Assembly (NCBI GenBank): GCA_035315065.1
Contig: DATFYM010000146.1
Span: 1-64,000 of the forward strand
Origin: DATFYM01 sp035315065
GTDB lineage: Bacteria; Acidobacteriota; Terriglobia; UBA7540
Length of the DNA: 64,000 bases
Reading direction: 5' to 3'
Below the pieces are notes generated by a model. The model was not told the DNA's origin. It did no database searches and saw only the letters and a list, made by a program, of their open reading frames with translations. Shown here piece by piece: positions 36,425 through 43,733 of this stretch. The position numbers were made by a program, and so were the translations under genes. The number at the start of each line of letters is the position of its first letter. Position 1 is the first letter of the stretch.

Positions 36425-37903
36425 GTGACTAATATCTCCTATCCCCGCGTCGCGAGTTTTCGGAGCGCGAGTTCGCTCGCCCAGCATCTGGCGGGCCTGG
36501 GTTGGGTTCTTCCGTTCGATGACCAGATCCTGACCGCTCCGGCATCGCCCCTGGCCGAGGCCATGGAAATCCCATGGCACGCGAGCACGAAGCGAATCGG
36601 AAACCGGTTTGCGGTCCAGCCCATGGAAGGATGGGACGGCGAACCAGACGGCCGACCCTCGGAGCTCACGCTTCGTCGCTGGCAGCGATTCGGCGAGAGC
36701 GGCGCCAAGCTGATCTGGGGCGGCGAAGCCGTGGCGGTGTTGCCCGAAGCGCGGGCCAATCCCAACCAGCTCCTGCTCAACGAGCAGACGGCTCCGGCGC
36801 TCGCGGCCCTGCGCGAGAGGTTGGTGAAGGCCCATCGCCAGCGGTTTGGCTCCGCCGATGACCTGCTGACGGGGCTTCAACTCACCCACTCGGGACGGTT
36901 CTCCCACCCGCGCGAGAAGTCTCGCCTGGAGCCCGTGATCGCCTACCATCATCCGATCCTCGACACCCGATTTGGCCCGGTGGGCTCATCCGCCGTCGAG
37001 TGCGCGCCGGTCTCGGACGCCGAACTGGGTGGCATCGTTGAGGCCTTTGCGGCGGCGGCGCGCCTGGCCGCCAAGATCGGCTTTGATTTTGTCGATCTGA
37101 AGCACTGCCACGGTTACTTGGGGCACGAGTTGCTGAGCGCCTTCCACCGGCCCGGTGCATATGGCGGAAGTTTCGACAACCGCACGCGCTTTCTGCGAGA
37201 CGTCGTGGCCGCGGTGCGCGCCGCGGCTCCGACTCTCGAGATCGGCGTGCGCGTGAGCGCATACGATTCGGTCCCGTTTGTAACCGATCCCGTTACCGGC
37301 GCGGGTGTTCCGGCGGAGCACGCCAAGCTCATGCCTTACACGTGGGGATTCGGCGTCGATTCCGAGGACCCCCGGCGGCCGGACCTCACCGAGACGCGGC
37401 GGTTGCTGGCGCTGCTGGAGTCTCTCGGCGTTCGCTTGGTCAACATCAGCGCCGGCAGCCCTTACTACAGCCCGCACCTTCAGCGGCCGGCACTCTTCCC
37501 GCCGTCTGACGCCTATTCGCCGCCGGAGGACCCGCTGGCCGGCGCCGCGCGGCTACTGGCCGCAACCCGGGCGTTGAAGGCCGACTTCTCCGGTCTCATT
37601 TGTGTCTCTTCGGGTTGGTCCTATTTTCAGGACTACGTCCCGCACTTTGCGCAGGCCGCCGTCCGCGCCGGCTGGACCGACTTCGTTGGCCTCGGCCGCA
37701 TGATGCTGGCTTACCCTGAGCTGCCCGCCGACGTGCTGGAAAAGGGCCGTCTCGATCACAAGCGGATCTGCCGCACTTTCAGCGATTGCACCAATGGCCC
37801 GCGGCAGGGTCTCGTCTCCGGTTGCTATCCGCTCGATCCTTTTTACAAATCGCGGCCCGAGGCGGCAGCGTTGCTGAAGCTGAAGAAAGGGAACAAGGAA
37901 TAG
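36425..37903 (+). CDS. NADH:flavin oxidoreductase (Old Yellow Enzyme family)
   Basis: About 492 residues. FMN-binding TIM-barrel marks are GNRFAVQPMEGWDGEPDGRPSELTLRRWQRFGESGAKLIWGGEAVAV, GLQLTHSGRFSHP (HSGR), DFVDLKHCHGYLGHELLSAFHRPGAYGG, and TDFVGLGRMMLAYPELP. A C-terminal Cys-containing stretch (ICRTFSDCTNGPRQGLVSGCYPLDPFY) recalls the region that binds an iron-sulfur cluster in larger family members, but the C-terminal FAD/NAD domain is missing. Such enzymes reduce activated alkenes. A GTG start at 36425 or 36407 is used; neither has a good ribosome site. The final stop is inside a GGGAACA word array. Confidence 0.85.
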   Translation: MTNISYPRVASFRSASSLAQHLAGLGWVLPFDDQILTAPASPLAEAMEIPWHASTKRIGNRFAVQPMEGWDGEPDGRPSELTLRRWQRFGESGAKLIWGGEAVAVLPEARANPNQLLLNEQTAPALAALRERLVKAHRQRFGSADDLLTGLQLTHSGRFSHPREKSRLEPVIAYHHPILDTRFGPVGSSAVECAPVSDAELGGIVEAFAAAARLAAKIGFDFVDLKHCHGYLGHELLSAFHRPGAYGGSFDNRTRFLRDVVAAVRAAAPTLEIGVRVSAYDSVPFVTDPVTGAGVPAEHAKLMPYTWGFGVDSEDPRRPDLTETRRLLALLESLGVRLVNISAGSPYYSPHLQRPALFPPSDAYSPPEDPLAGAARLLAATRALKADFSGLICVSSGWSYFQDYVPHFAQAAVRAGWTDFVGLGRMMLAYPELPADVLEKGRLDHKRICRTFSDCTNGPRQGLVSGCYPLDPFYKSRPEAAALLKLKKGNKE

Positions 37904-37988
37904 GGAACAGGGAATACGGAATAGAAGACAGCGTGGAGCGCGCAGGAGGGCGCCGTTTTCTGTTCCCTGTTCCCTATTCCCTGTTCCC
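37889..37988. repeat. Word-repeat hairpin, GGGAACA/GGGAATA heptamers
   Basis: The left arm (37889-37924) is five heptamers [ACG]GGAA[CT]A. The right arm (37960-37988) is TGTTCCC/TATTCCC in inverted form. The OYE stop codon TAG (37901-37903) lies inside the left arm. Confidence 0.8.
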
Positions 37989-38005
37989 TCTTATAAGGCG
38001 ACGTT

Positions 38006-39004
38006 ATGGCTCTCACTTTGAACGACTATGACCAACGAAGGAAGCCCGGCCGCGTCGTGCACGGAATCAGCGCCGTGTTGCTGCCTTACCGCGCCGGCCG
38101 CATTGACGAAGCTGGTTTTCGCCGCCATCTCGGTCGCACGCTTCGCGCCGGGCTTCGCCCCGCCGTCAACATGGATACGGGTTACGTCGACTTGCTGAGG
38201 CCCGACGAGAAGCGCCAGGTGCTTGCCTGGACGCGTGAGGCCGTGGGCGCGCATGACTGGTTCGCCGCCGGAGCGTTGCCCTCCAGCGGGGCCGTCACCA
38301 GGGGATCCACCGCCAGCGGAGCCACCGCCACCGCTTGCGCTGAAGCTTACCTGCGAGAGTGCTCCGCGATTGCGGACGCTGGCGGGGTGCCGGTGATTTT
38401 CCCTTCCGAGGCCACGGCATCGCTTGACGACGATGGCTTGATCCAATTCTTCCGCGAGGTCGCCGCCGCCGGCGCGAAGTTCATCGCCTTCGAGCTCGGC
38501 GCCGTGTTCAACCCCAACGGCAGGATATTCTCCGAGCCCGTCCTCGACGCCTTGATGGGCCTGCCCCAGTGCATCGGCCTGAAACACTCTTCGCTCGACC
38601 GGGCCACCGAACTCGATCGCCTCGATAGGCGCGACCGGCTGCGCCCCGACTTTGTGATTTACTCGGGCAACGACCTCGCGGCCGACATGATCGAGTACGG
38701 CAGCGATTACCTGCTGGGCCTCTCCACGTTCGCGCCGGAACTCTTTGCGGCGCGCGACCGCGCGTGGGCTGCCGGCGACGCGCGCTACCTCGATTGGCGC
38801 GACCTGATTCAGTACCTGGGTTGGGTCGGCTTTCGCCAACCCGTCCCCGCCTATAAACACTCGGCCGCCATTTTCCTCAAGCTGACGGGTGGCCTCGAGT
38901 CGGATGAGCCCCATCCGCGCGCGCCGCAGCGAGAAGAATGGGACCGGGATCTTCTGGCCGACGCCGCCCGGCGGCTGGAGAGAAGTTTCCGCCGGAAGGA
39001 ATAG
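38006..39004 (+). CDS. Dihydrodipicolinate synthase/aldolase-family protein
   Basis: A 332-residue protein resembling the class I aldolase barrel of the DapA/N-acetylneuraminate lyase superfamily. Visible: GISAVLLPYRAGRIDEAGFRRHLGRTLRAGLRPAVNMDTGYVDLL near the N-terminus, VIFPSEATASLDDDGLIQFFREVAAAGAKFIAFELGAVFNPNGR, then LPQCIGLKHSSLDRATELDRL, where the Lys in GLKHSS is the probable Schiff-base residue. It is longer and more divergent than DapA (~290), and the substrate is unknown. It follows the OYE gene in the same direction with a hairpin between. Together they suggest a sugar-acid or aromatic ring catabolic unit, but that is inference. Confidence 0.7.
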   Translation: MALTLNDYDQRRKPGRVVHGISAVLLPYRAGRIDEAGFRRHLGRTLRAGLRPAVNMDTGYVDLLRPDEKRQVLAWTREAVGAHDWFAAGALPSSGAVTRGSTASGATATACAEAYLRECSAIADAGGVPVIFPSEATASLDDDGLIQFFREVAAAGAKFIAFELGAVFNPNGRIFSEPVLDALMGLPQCIGLKHSSLDRATELDRLDRRDRLRPDFVIYSGNDLAADMIEYGSDYLLGLSTFAPELFAARDRAWAAGDARYLDWRDLIQYLGWVGFRQPVPAYKHSAAIFLKLTGGLESDEPHPRAPQREEWDRDLLADAARRLERSFRRKE

Positions 39005-39108
39005 ATCCACAGATTTCGCAGATTACACCGATGGAGGAAACCGTAAATAGAGGCGATGTCCTGTTGTTGGTTAGTATCAGTGCAATCTGCGTAATCTGCG
39101 GATTGATC
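39004..39108. repeat. Word-repeat hairpin, CGCAGATT family
   Basis: The left arm GATCCACAGATTTCGCAGAT (39004-39023 and on to ~39032) pairs with the right arm ATCTGCGTAATCTGCGGATT (~39085-39104). The words are [AT]CGCAGATT nonamers. The same family forms the 94-bp tandem repeats at 52453-52734 and the outer arms at 58182-58399. Confidence 0.75.
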
Positions 39109-39140
39109 TCTTCCAATCTCTCGAAGTAAACTTGCAAGGA

Positions 39141-40244
39141 ATGCGTCCCACAGAATTCATTTCGCGGCTGCGCCAGGGCAAGCTGGGGCCGGCGTATTTT
39201 CTGCGGGGTCCCGACCGGTTTCTGCGCGACGAATGCCGTGCCGCGCTGGTGGCTTCCATTCCGGCGGAAGCGCGCGAGTGGTGCCTGGCGGAGATTGAGT
39301 TCGAGGCGGGCCGCATTGGGCGGGAACTGGAAGCGGCCTATCAGATGCCGATGCTGGGCGGCCACGTCTTCTTCCTGTTTTCCGATTCGCAAGACTTCAA
39401 GCCCGCCGGCGACGAGGATTACGAGGCGCTGGCCAAGTACCTGGAGCGGCCGTCTTCTTTCGCCACTCTGGTGTTTTCCGCCAGTGAGCCCGACCGCCGC
39501 CGGCGTTTTATTCAGTTGCTGGAAAAGAAGGCTGAGGTCGTCGAATTGCTGCCTCTGGCGCGGCGCGAAGCGGCCAACTGGCTGGTGGGATACCTTCGCC
39601 GCGCGGGCGTGGAAATCGATCCACTCCTGGCGGAGGAGATTGCGGCGAAATTCGAGCCCAGCAACGATTCGCGGAGCGACAAGCCGGCTGGCGTCAACTT
39701 GCTTTGGTTGCGCACGGAGATGGAGAAGTTGCTCACCTCCAAAGCCGGCGCCAAGCGCATCGACCGCGCTGATCTCGACTCGATCACAGCTTTGCGGGAG
39801 GAACACGAAATCGGAAAGCTGCTCCGCGCCCTGGCGGAACGCCAGTTCGGCACGGCGCTCGATCATCTCCGCGCCCTCATTGCCGGCAAGCAGCCGGAAA
39901 CCTTGCTTCTGTGGTCGATCGGCGACCTGTTCCGACAGGCGCTCAAGAGCGCTTCGGGGGCCGCCTACGGGAAGGGCTCTTACGGAGGAGGACGGGGTTC
40001 CTGGGACCGCTTTCGCAATCCGTTCTCGACTTACGAGATTGCGCCCTTGGCCGCCCGCAAGTACTCGCCGCCGGAGCTGCTTCAGGCGCTACGCAACGTT
40101 CGGCAGGCTGACCTCAGCATCAAGTCGTCGTGGAAGGACTCGCGGATTCTGCTCGAGTTTCTTATCTGGCAGATCGTCACCGGTAAGGGTCCGGAAACAT
40201 CGCCGCCCCTCACCGATCAGTGGCCGACGCCAGCGCTGGATTGA
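39141..40244 (+). CDS. holA: DNA polymerase III subunit delta
   Basis: A 367-residue clamp-loader subunit. ATG 39141 starts MRPTEFISRLRQGKLGPAYFLRGPDRFLRDECRAALVAS, the usual HolA opening (an AAA+-like fold with degenerate P-loop region GPDRFL). It continues with the domain II-type VFSASEPDRRRRFIQLLEKKAEVVELLPLARREAANWLVGYLRRAGVEIDPLLAEEIAAKF and the C-terminal helical collar (FLIWQIVTGKGP). It opens the sliding clamp together with delta-prime and tau/gamma. Its position just before rpsT, encoded on the opposite strand, is a common arrangement in several bacterial lineages. Confidence 0.9.
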   Translation: MRPTEFISRLRQGKLGPAYFLRGPDRFLRDECRAALVASIPAEAREWCLAEIEFEAGRIGRELEAAYQMPMLGGHVFFLFSDSQDFKPAGDEDYEALAKYLERPSSFATLVFSASEPDRRRRFIQLLEKKAEVVELLPLARREAANWLVGYLRRAGVEIDPLLAEEIAAKFEPSNDSRSDKPAGVNLLWLRTEMEKLLTSKAGAKRIDRADLDSITALREEHEIGKLLRALAERQFGTALDHLRALIAGKQPETLLLWSIGDLFRQALKSASGAAYGKGSYGGGRGSWDRFRNPFSTYEIAPLAARKYSPPELLQALRNVRQADLSIKSSWKDSRILLEFLIWQIVTGKGPETSPPLTDQWPTPALD

Positions 40245-40247
40245 GCT

Positions 40248-40398
40248 ATTTTGGATTTTAGATTTTGGATTTTGGATTGAAGAAAACACAGTCGGGAGAG
40301 ATTTTCGGATTTTGGTTCTTGGGTCCGCTTTTGGATTGAAAACCAAGAGCCGACAAGATTAGGTCTTGGTCTTCAATCCAAAATCCAAAATCCAAAAT
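40248..40398. repeat. Word-repeat hairpin, ATTTTGG heptamers
   Basis: The left arm (40248-40282) is five heptamers ATTTTGG/ATTTTAG/ATTGAAG. The right arm (40371-40398) is the inverted CCAAAAT series. A long loop (about 90 bases) contains further TTTTGGATTG fragments. It lies between convergent holA and rpsT, acting probably as terminator for both. Confidence 0.8.
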
Positions 40399-40411
40399 GA
40401 ATTCGGCTCAA

Positions 40412-40675
40412 TCAAGGAAGCGCGTTAAAAGCGAGGGTCAGTCTCGATTTATACCGGGCGGCGGTATTGGCGTGAAGGATCCCCTTGTGGATGGAGTGGT
40501 CGATGAGCGAAAGGGTCGGCTTGAGAAGTTTCTCCGCCTGGGCTTTGTCCTTGGCGTCGACGGCGGCGCGAAGTTCGCGCATTTGATGCCGCAACCGCGT
40601 GCGGTGGGTGCGGTTGATGGCTTCGCGCTTGCTGGTTTGCTTGATGCGCTTGAGCGCAGATCGATGGCTTGCCAC
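40412..40675 (-). CDS. rpsT: 30S ribosomal protein S20
   Basis: An 87-residue protein with the classical S20 sequence: SHRSALKRIKQTSKREAINRTHRTRLRHQMRELRAAVD...LSLIDHSIHKGILHANTAARYKSRLTLAFNAL. It binds 16S rRNA early in 30S assembly. The start is GTG at 40675 with an ideal AAAGGAG site; the longer ATG-free extension is not translated. A GTG start is plausible for autoregulated S20. Confidence 0.95.
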   Translation of the reverse strand: MASHRSALKRIKQTSKREAINRTHRTRLRHQMRELRAAVDAKDKAQAEKLLKPTLSLIDHSIHKGILHANTAARYKSRLTLAFNALP

Positions 40676-40738
40676 AGAATCTCCTTTGGGTGAAATACGA
40701 ACAGCTCTATGCAACGTTATGAGTGAGCGTCGGCGAGC

Positions 40739-40833
40739 GTGTCATTCTGAGCGCAGCGAAGAATCTCTCTTGTTCTTTGGGCTTGCCTGCCGGGCCTCGA
40801 AGAGGGATTCTTCGCTGCGCTCAGAATGACATG
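40739..40833. repeat. Inverted repeat GTCATTCTGAGCGCAGCGAA
   Basis: GTCATTCTGAGCGCAGCGAAGAATC (40741-40765) and its exact inverse (40808-40832) flank a 42-base loop. Sequences of this kind occur widely across unrelated bacteria. It lies between the divergent rpsT and hpt genes, so it is not a terminator of either. Confidence 0.85.
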
Positions 40834-40898
40834 CGAACCTAGCTCGCACGGAATATATAGTTTAGCTGACGCGCGGTCGAGCGTCAACGGAGAAGCGC

Positions 40899-41435
40899 AT
40901 GAAAAGAGACAATCTCGAAGTGCTGATCAGCGCCGACAAGATTCAGGAACGCATTCGGGAGTTGGCCGCCCAAATCTCCAACGACTATCGCGGGCGCCAC
41001 GTGCACCTGGTCGGCATCCTGAAAGGCTCGTGGGTTTTCCTGGCGGACCTGATCCGGCGCCTCGACCTCGAAGTCAGCGTCTCCTTTCTGGGCGTGGCCA
41101 GCTACGGCAAGGGCACCAAGCCCTCAGGCGAGGTCAAGATTACGCTCGACCTCGACGACAGCATCGAGGGGAAAGACGTCCTGGTGGTGGAAGACATTCT
41201 CGATACCGGCGAGACGTTTCGTTACCTGCAAGGTGTGCTGGGCGCGCGCCAACCGCGCAGCTTGCGGAGCGTGGTGCTGTTGGATAAGCCCGCGCGCCGC
41301 AATCAACCCGTCCACGCCGATTACGTGGGCTTCACCATCCCGGATGCCTTTGTCGTCGGCTACGGACTGGACTATGCCCAGAAGTATCGAAACCTGCCTG
41401 ACGTCTGCGTGCTCCACCCCGACCAGCCCAAGTAG
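40899..41435 (+). CDS. hpt: Hypoxanthine phosphoribosyltransferase
   Basis: A 178-residue purine-salvage enzyme converting hypoxanthine/guanine plus PRPP to IMP/GMP. Key motifs: ISADKIQERIRELAAQISNDYRGRHVHLVGILKGSWVFLADLIRRL (KGS), VSFLGVASYGKGTKPSGEV (SYG flexible loop), and the PRPP-binding VLVVEDILDTGETFRYL (Asp-Asp-like ED-x-x-DTG). C-terminal LLDKPARRNQPVHADYVGFTIPDAFVVGYGLDYAQKYRNLPDVCVL carries the purine-binding Lys and Val-Asp positions. Length is normal. A second, divergent copy of its last ~53 codons lies 1 kb downstream at 42452-42615. Confidence 0.95.
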   Translation: MKRDNLEVLISADKIQERIRELAAQISNDYRGRHVHLVGILKGSWVFLADLIRRLDLEVSVSFLGVASYGKGTKPSGEVKITLDLDDSIEGKDVLVVEDILDTGETFRYLQGVLGARQPRSLRSVVLLDKPARRNQPVHADYVGFTIPDAFVVGYGLDYAQKYRNLPDVCVLHPDQPK

Positions 41436-41520
41436 CGCCGGGCTTCAGCCCGGCACTTGGTGCTAGCGGCCTGTGTGGTTTCGGCGGAAGATGCCGGGCT
41501 GGAGCCCCGCGCTACAACTT
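41432..41520. repeat. REPIN-like inverted pair (GTAGCGCCGGGCTTCAGCCC)
   Basis: Two palindromic units, GTAGCGCCGGGCTTCAGCCC (41432-41451) and GGCTGGAGCCCCGCGCTAC (about 41498-41516), face each other around a ~45-base loop. This is the REPIN layout of two REPs in inverted orientation. The hpt stop codon overlaps the first unit. It marks one edge of the toxin-antitoxin insertion. Confidence 0.65.
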
Positions 41521-41618
41521 ATAAACTCGAAGGTCCAGATCAATGCACACAAAAGTTGACCCCGTCCGTTTTTGATGTACGGTTTGAATGTGTACGTTAT
41601 TGTGGAGGAGTGGCTGCC

Positions 41619-41903
41619 ATGCCGAAAGTAGCGGTTGAAGACAACAGCCGGGTGTCCTTGCGGATTCGAGCCGAGGAAAAAGCGTTGCTCTTGCGCGCGG
41701 TGGCGCTCGCCCACACCGACCTGACGGATTTTGTGATTCGTAACGCCTTGCGTGCCGCCCGGGCCGTCATCGCGAAGGCGGACCATCTGCAGGTCTCCGA
41801 AAGGGATAGTTTGCGGGTTCTGGCTCTGCTGGAGAATCCCCCCGCGCCGAACGCAAAACTACTGGCAGCCGCTCGGGCATTGCCAAAGCGGCGGTCATCG
41901 TGA
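41619..41903 (+). CDS. DUF1778 (TacA-like) antitoxin
   Basis: A 94-residue antitoxin from ATG 41619, behind GGAGG. NSRVSLRIRAEEKALLLRAVALAHTDLTDFVIRNALRAARAVIAKADHLQVSERDSLRVLALLENPPAPNAKLLAAARAL is a full DUF1778 domain. Its stop overlaps the GTG of the toxin by four bases. It is only moderately similar to the DUF1778 protein at 9820, so the two modules are not recent duplicates. Confidence 0.87.
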   Translation: MPKVAVEDNSRVSLRIRAEEKALLLRAVALAHTDLTDFVIRNALRAARAVIAKADHLQVSERDSLRVLALLENPPAPNAKLLAAARALPKRRSS

Positions 41904-42421
41904 CGGCATGGCACGAAGAGCCCATCAACAAGAAACACGATCGGGAAGCGTTTGACTGCGGCGAAGAAGCGTTGAATGAATTCTTGCGCCGCCACGCCCG
42001 CAGGAGCCACGAATTGGGCGGTGCGAAAACGTTCCTGGCGATTGACGATGCCGACAACAAAACCATACTCGGCTTCTATAGTCTGGCCCCCGCCTCGGTG
42101 GACTATGCCCGGACTCCGGAGATCATACGGCGCGGGCTGGCACGCCATGACGTGCCGGGATTCCGATTGGCGCGGCTGGCTGTGGATCGCCGGTGGCAAG
42201 GGCGGGGAATGGGCGGACAACTTCTGCTCGCGGCGGGCAGACGCTGCCTCTTGGCTTCAGCCGAGGTTGGCGGCGTGGCCCTGGTGATCGACGCCAAGAA
42301 TGAAAGGGTGGCGCGATGGTATGCCAGCTATGGTGCCGTGCCGCTCCTGGACGCTCCGTTATCTTTGCTGCTGCCGCTCGCGACCATCGAGGCGGCACTT
42401 AAGAAGGGGGGCAAATACTGA
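41900..42421 (+). CDS. GNAT-family toxin (TacT-like)
   Basis: A 173-residue acetyltransferase from GTG 41900. TacT marks: HDREAFDCGEEALNEFLRRHARRSHELGGAKTFLAI, ILGFYSLAPASVDY, and a canonical acetyl-CoA loop FRLARLAVDRRWQGRGMGGQLLLAA. WYASYGAVPLLDAPLSLLLPLATI closes the fold. It is expected to acetylate aminoacyl-tRNAs unless bound by the antitoxin. The pair sits between the hpt gene and a second hpt 3' end, which suggests that it arrived as a cassette. Confidence 0.87.
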   Translation: MTAWHEEPINKKHDREAFDCGEEALNEFLRRHARRSHELGGAKTFLAIDDADNKTILGFYSLAPASVDYARTPEIIRRGLARHDVPGFRLARLAVDRRWQGRGMGGQLLLAAGRRCLLASAEVGGVALVIDAKNERVARWYASYGAVPLLDAPLSLLLPLATIEAALKKGGKY

Positions 42422-42451
42422 TACGACGTGCCATGCTGTCCTGCGTGCGTG

Positions 42452-42615
42452 GTGGGTGCTGCTGGATAAGCCCGCGCGCCGCATCCAACCCGTCCACGCC
42501 GATTACGTCGGCTTCACCATACCCGACGCCTTTGTCGTAGGCTACGGCCTGGACTTTGCCCAGAAGTATCGCAACCTGCCTGACGTCTGCGTGCTCCACC
42601 CTGACCAGTCCAAGG
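42452..42615 (+). pseudogene. Second hpt 3' end (duplicate fragment)
   Basis: This stretch matches hpt codons ~126-178 with about 91% identity by eye. Most differences are at third codon positions; the protein changes are few (N to I, Y to F, P to S). There is no start or N-terminal part. Synonymous divergence means the copy evolved as a functional gene before it landed here, so it is probably a remnant of another hpt allele carried by, or displaced by, the toxin-antitoxin cassette. Confidence 0.8.
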
Positions 42616-42778
42616 CTCGAGGGGAAAAAAACTATACAGAACAACATAAGTCGGTGCGGAATACCCCACGCTTGTCATGCTGAAAATAATGTTCTTTATA
42701 CGTCCCAAATACTGTATTACACTGATTAGTTGCCTCGCCTCTGAGCTAAGCTATCGAGCCTCGCCAAAGGGGGAGTTC

Positions 42779-43549
42779 ATGCTGCGCAAATCACCTACTC
42801 GGACCGAAGCATTCCTGGCGGCCAACCGCCGCAACGCCTTGAAGTCAACCGGGCCCCGCACCGCCCAAGGCAAGGCGCGGTCGTGTATGAACAACCTGAA
42901 GCACGGACGCTATGCCAAGCGGCTCCCGGAAAAGCTGGCGGCGGCCGGCGATCACGGCGGGGCGGCTCTTTACCAAAAAGTACGGGGGGAGATTGGGAAG
43001 ACGTTCCAGGCGGAGCCGGGCGAGCCTCGTGAGACGCGGCAGTTGGAACGAATCACCGCCACGGTCTGGTGCGTGGCGCGGCGCGCTGGTATAGATGGTC
43101 TGAAGCCGCGATCCTCTATTTTTTCCAAGAAGATTGGCCCGTCGCACGGTTCACCATGTGTTTCTATATTGAGGATTCGGATCGCAGACCAGCGGCAAAG
43201 GGTCGGAATTGTGTATTGGGTCCAACGAAAACGGTATTGGACGGCGGAACGGGCAAGGCAGGCCGCGTTAAACCTACATCCGGCCGGGGCTCCGACACTG
43301 GGCGAGGCTCTGGAAAGCAAGCTACGCCATCGAGTTTTCCGGCCCGGGTCCCCGGTCATCCAATCGGGCCAGACTGGCGGGAACGGCGATGGGACCCGAA
43401 TGCCGGTGGGTTCGGAAAGTGCCTCATCCAGCCACGAGAACGCCACCCCCAGCCAGATTGGTGGCTCGACGAAGTTGGACCCAGCGAAGCTCGACGCGCT
43501 AGTGTCCATCTTGGGTCTCCTGGCCAGGCTCTTTCGAGACGAAACGTAA
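42779..43549 (+). CDS. 'KSTGPRTxxGK' family protein of unknown function
   Basis: About 256 residues, ATG 42779 with GGGGGAG. The N-terminus LRKSPTRTEAFLAANRRNALKSTGPRTAQGKARSCMNNLKHGRYAKRLPEKL is the family signature (compare NSQHSTGPRSEAGKQNSSLNGLVHG at 22420). It continues with ETRQLERITATVWCVARRAGIDGLKPRSSIFSKKIG. The signature recurs in many multicopy acidobacterial proteins; no function is known. The second half is unusual in composition and may contain a local frameshift. Proximity to the cassette edge suggests a mobile or repeat-linked origin. Confidence 0.5.
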   Translation: MLRKSPTRTEAFLAANRRNALKSTGPRTAQGKARSCMNNLKHGRYAKRLPEKLAAAGDHGGAALYQKVRGEIGKTFQAEPGEPRETRQLERITATVWCVARRAGIDGLKPRSSIFSKKIGPSHGSPCVSILRIRIADQRQRVGIVYWVQRKRYWTAERARQAALNLHPAGAPTLGEALESKLRHRVFRPGSPVIQSGQTGGNGDGTRMPVGSESASSSHENATPSQIGGSTKLDPAKLDALVSILGLLARLFRDET

Positions 43550-43569
43550 TTGCGAAGGCCTGATCGGGC

Positions 43570-43680
43570 CTGGGAGCGCGGGCGTCCCGCCCGCTCTTCC
43601 ATTCCTTTCCGGCGGGGCCCGCTCCAATGGAGGTTTCATTCGAGGTCGGGCAAAAGCGGGCGGGACGCCGGCGCTCCCAG
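43570..43680. repeat. Inverted repeat CTGGGAGCGCGGGCGTCCCG
   Basis: CTGGGAGCGCGGGCGTCCCG (43570-43589, continuing to CTCTT) is inverted at 43654-43680. Both arms contain GCGGGC/CCCGCC words. It precedes mutS by about 50 bases. Confidence 0.8.
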
Positions 43681-43733
43681 GCGAACTGTTTACAAATGTA
43701 TACGGCGCGCCGCATAATGTTAATGACGTGGTC

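Noticed and set aside
40739..40833. Transcription terminator of rpsT or hpt
   Set aside because: It lies upstream of both divergent genes, so it cannot be the terminator of either; it is kept as a dispersed repeat.
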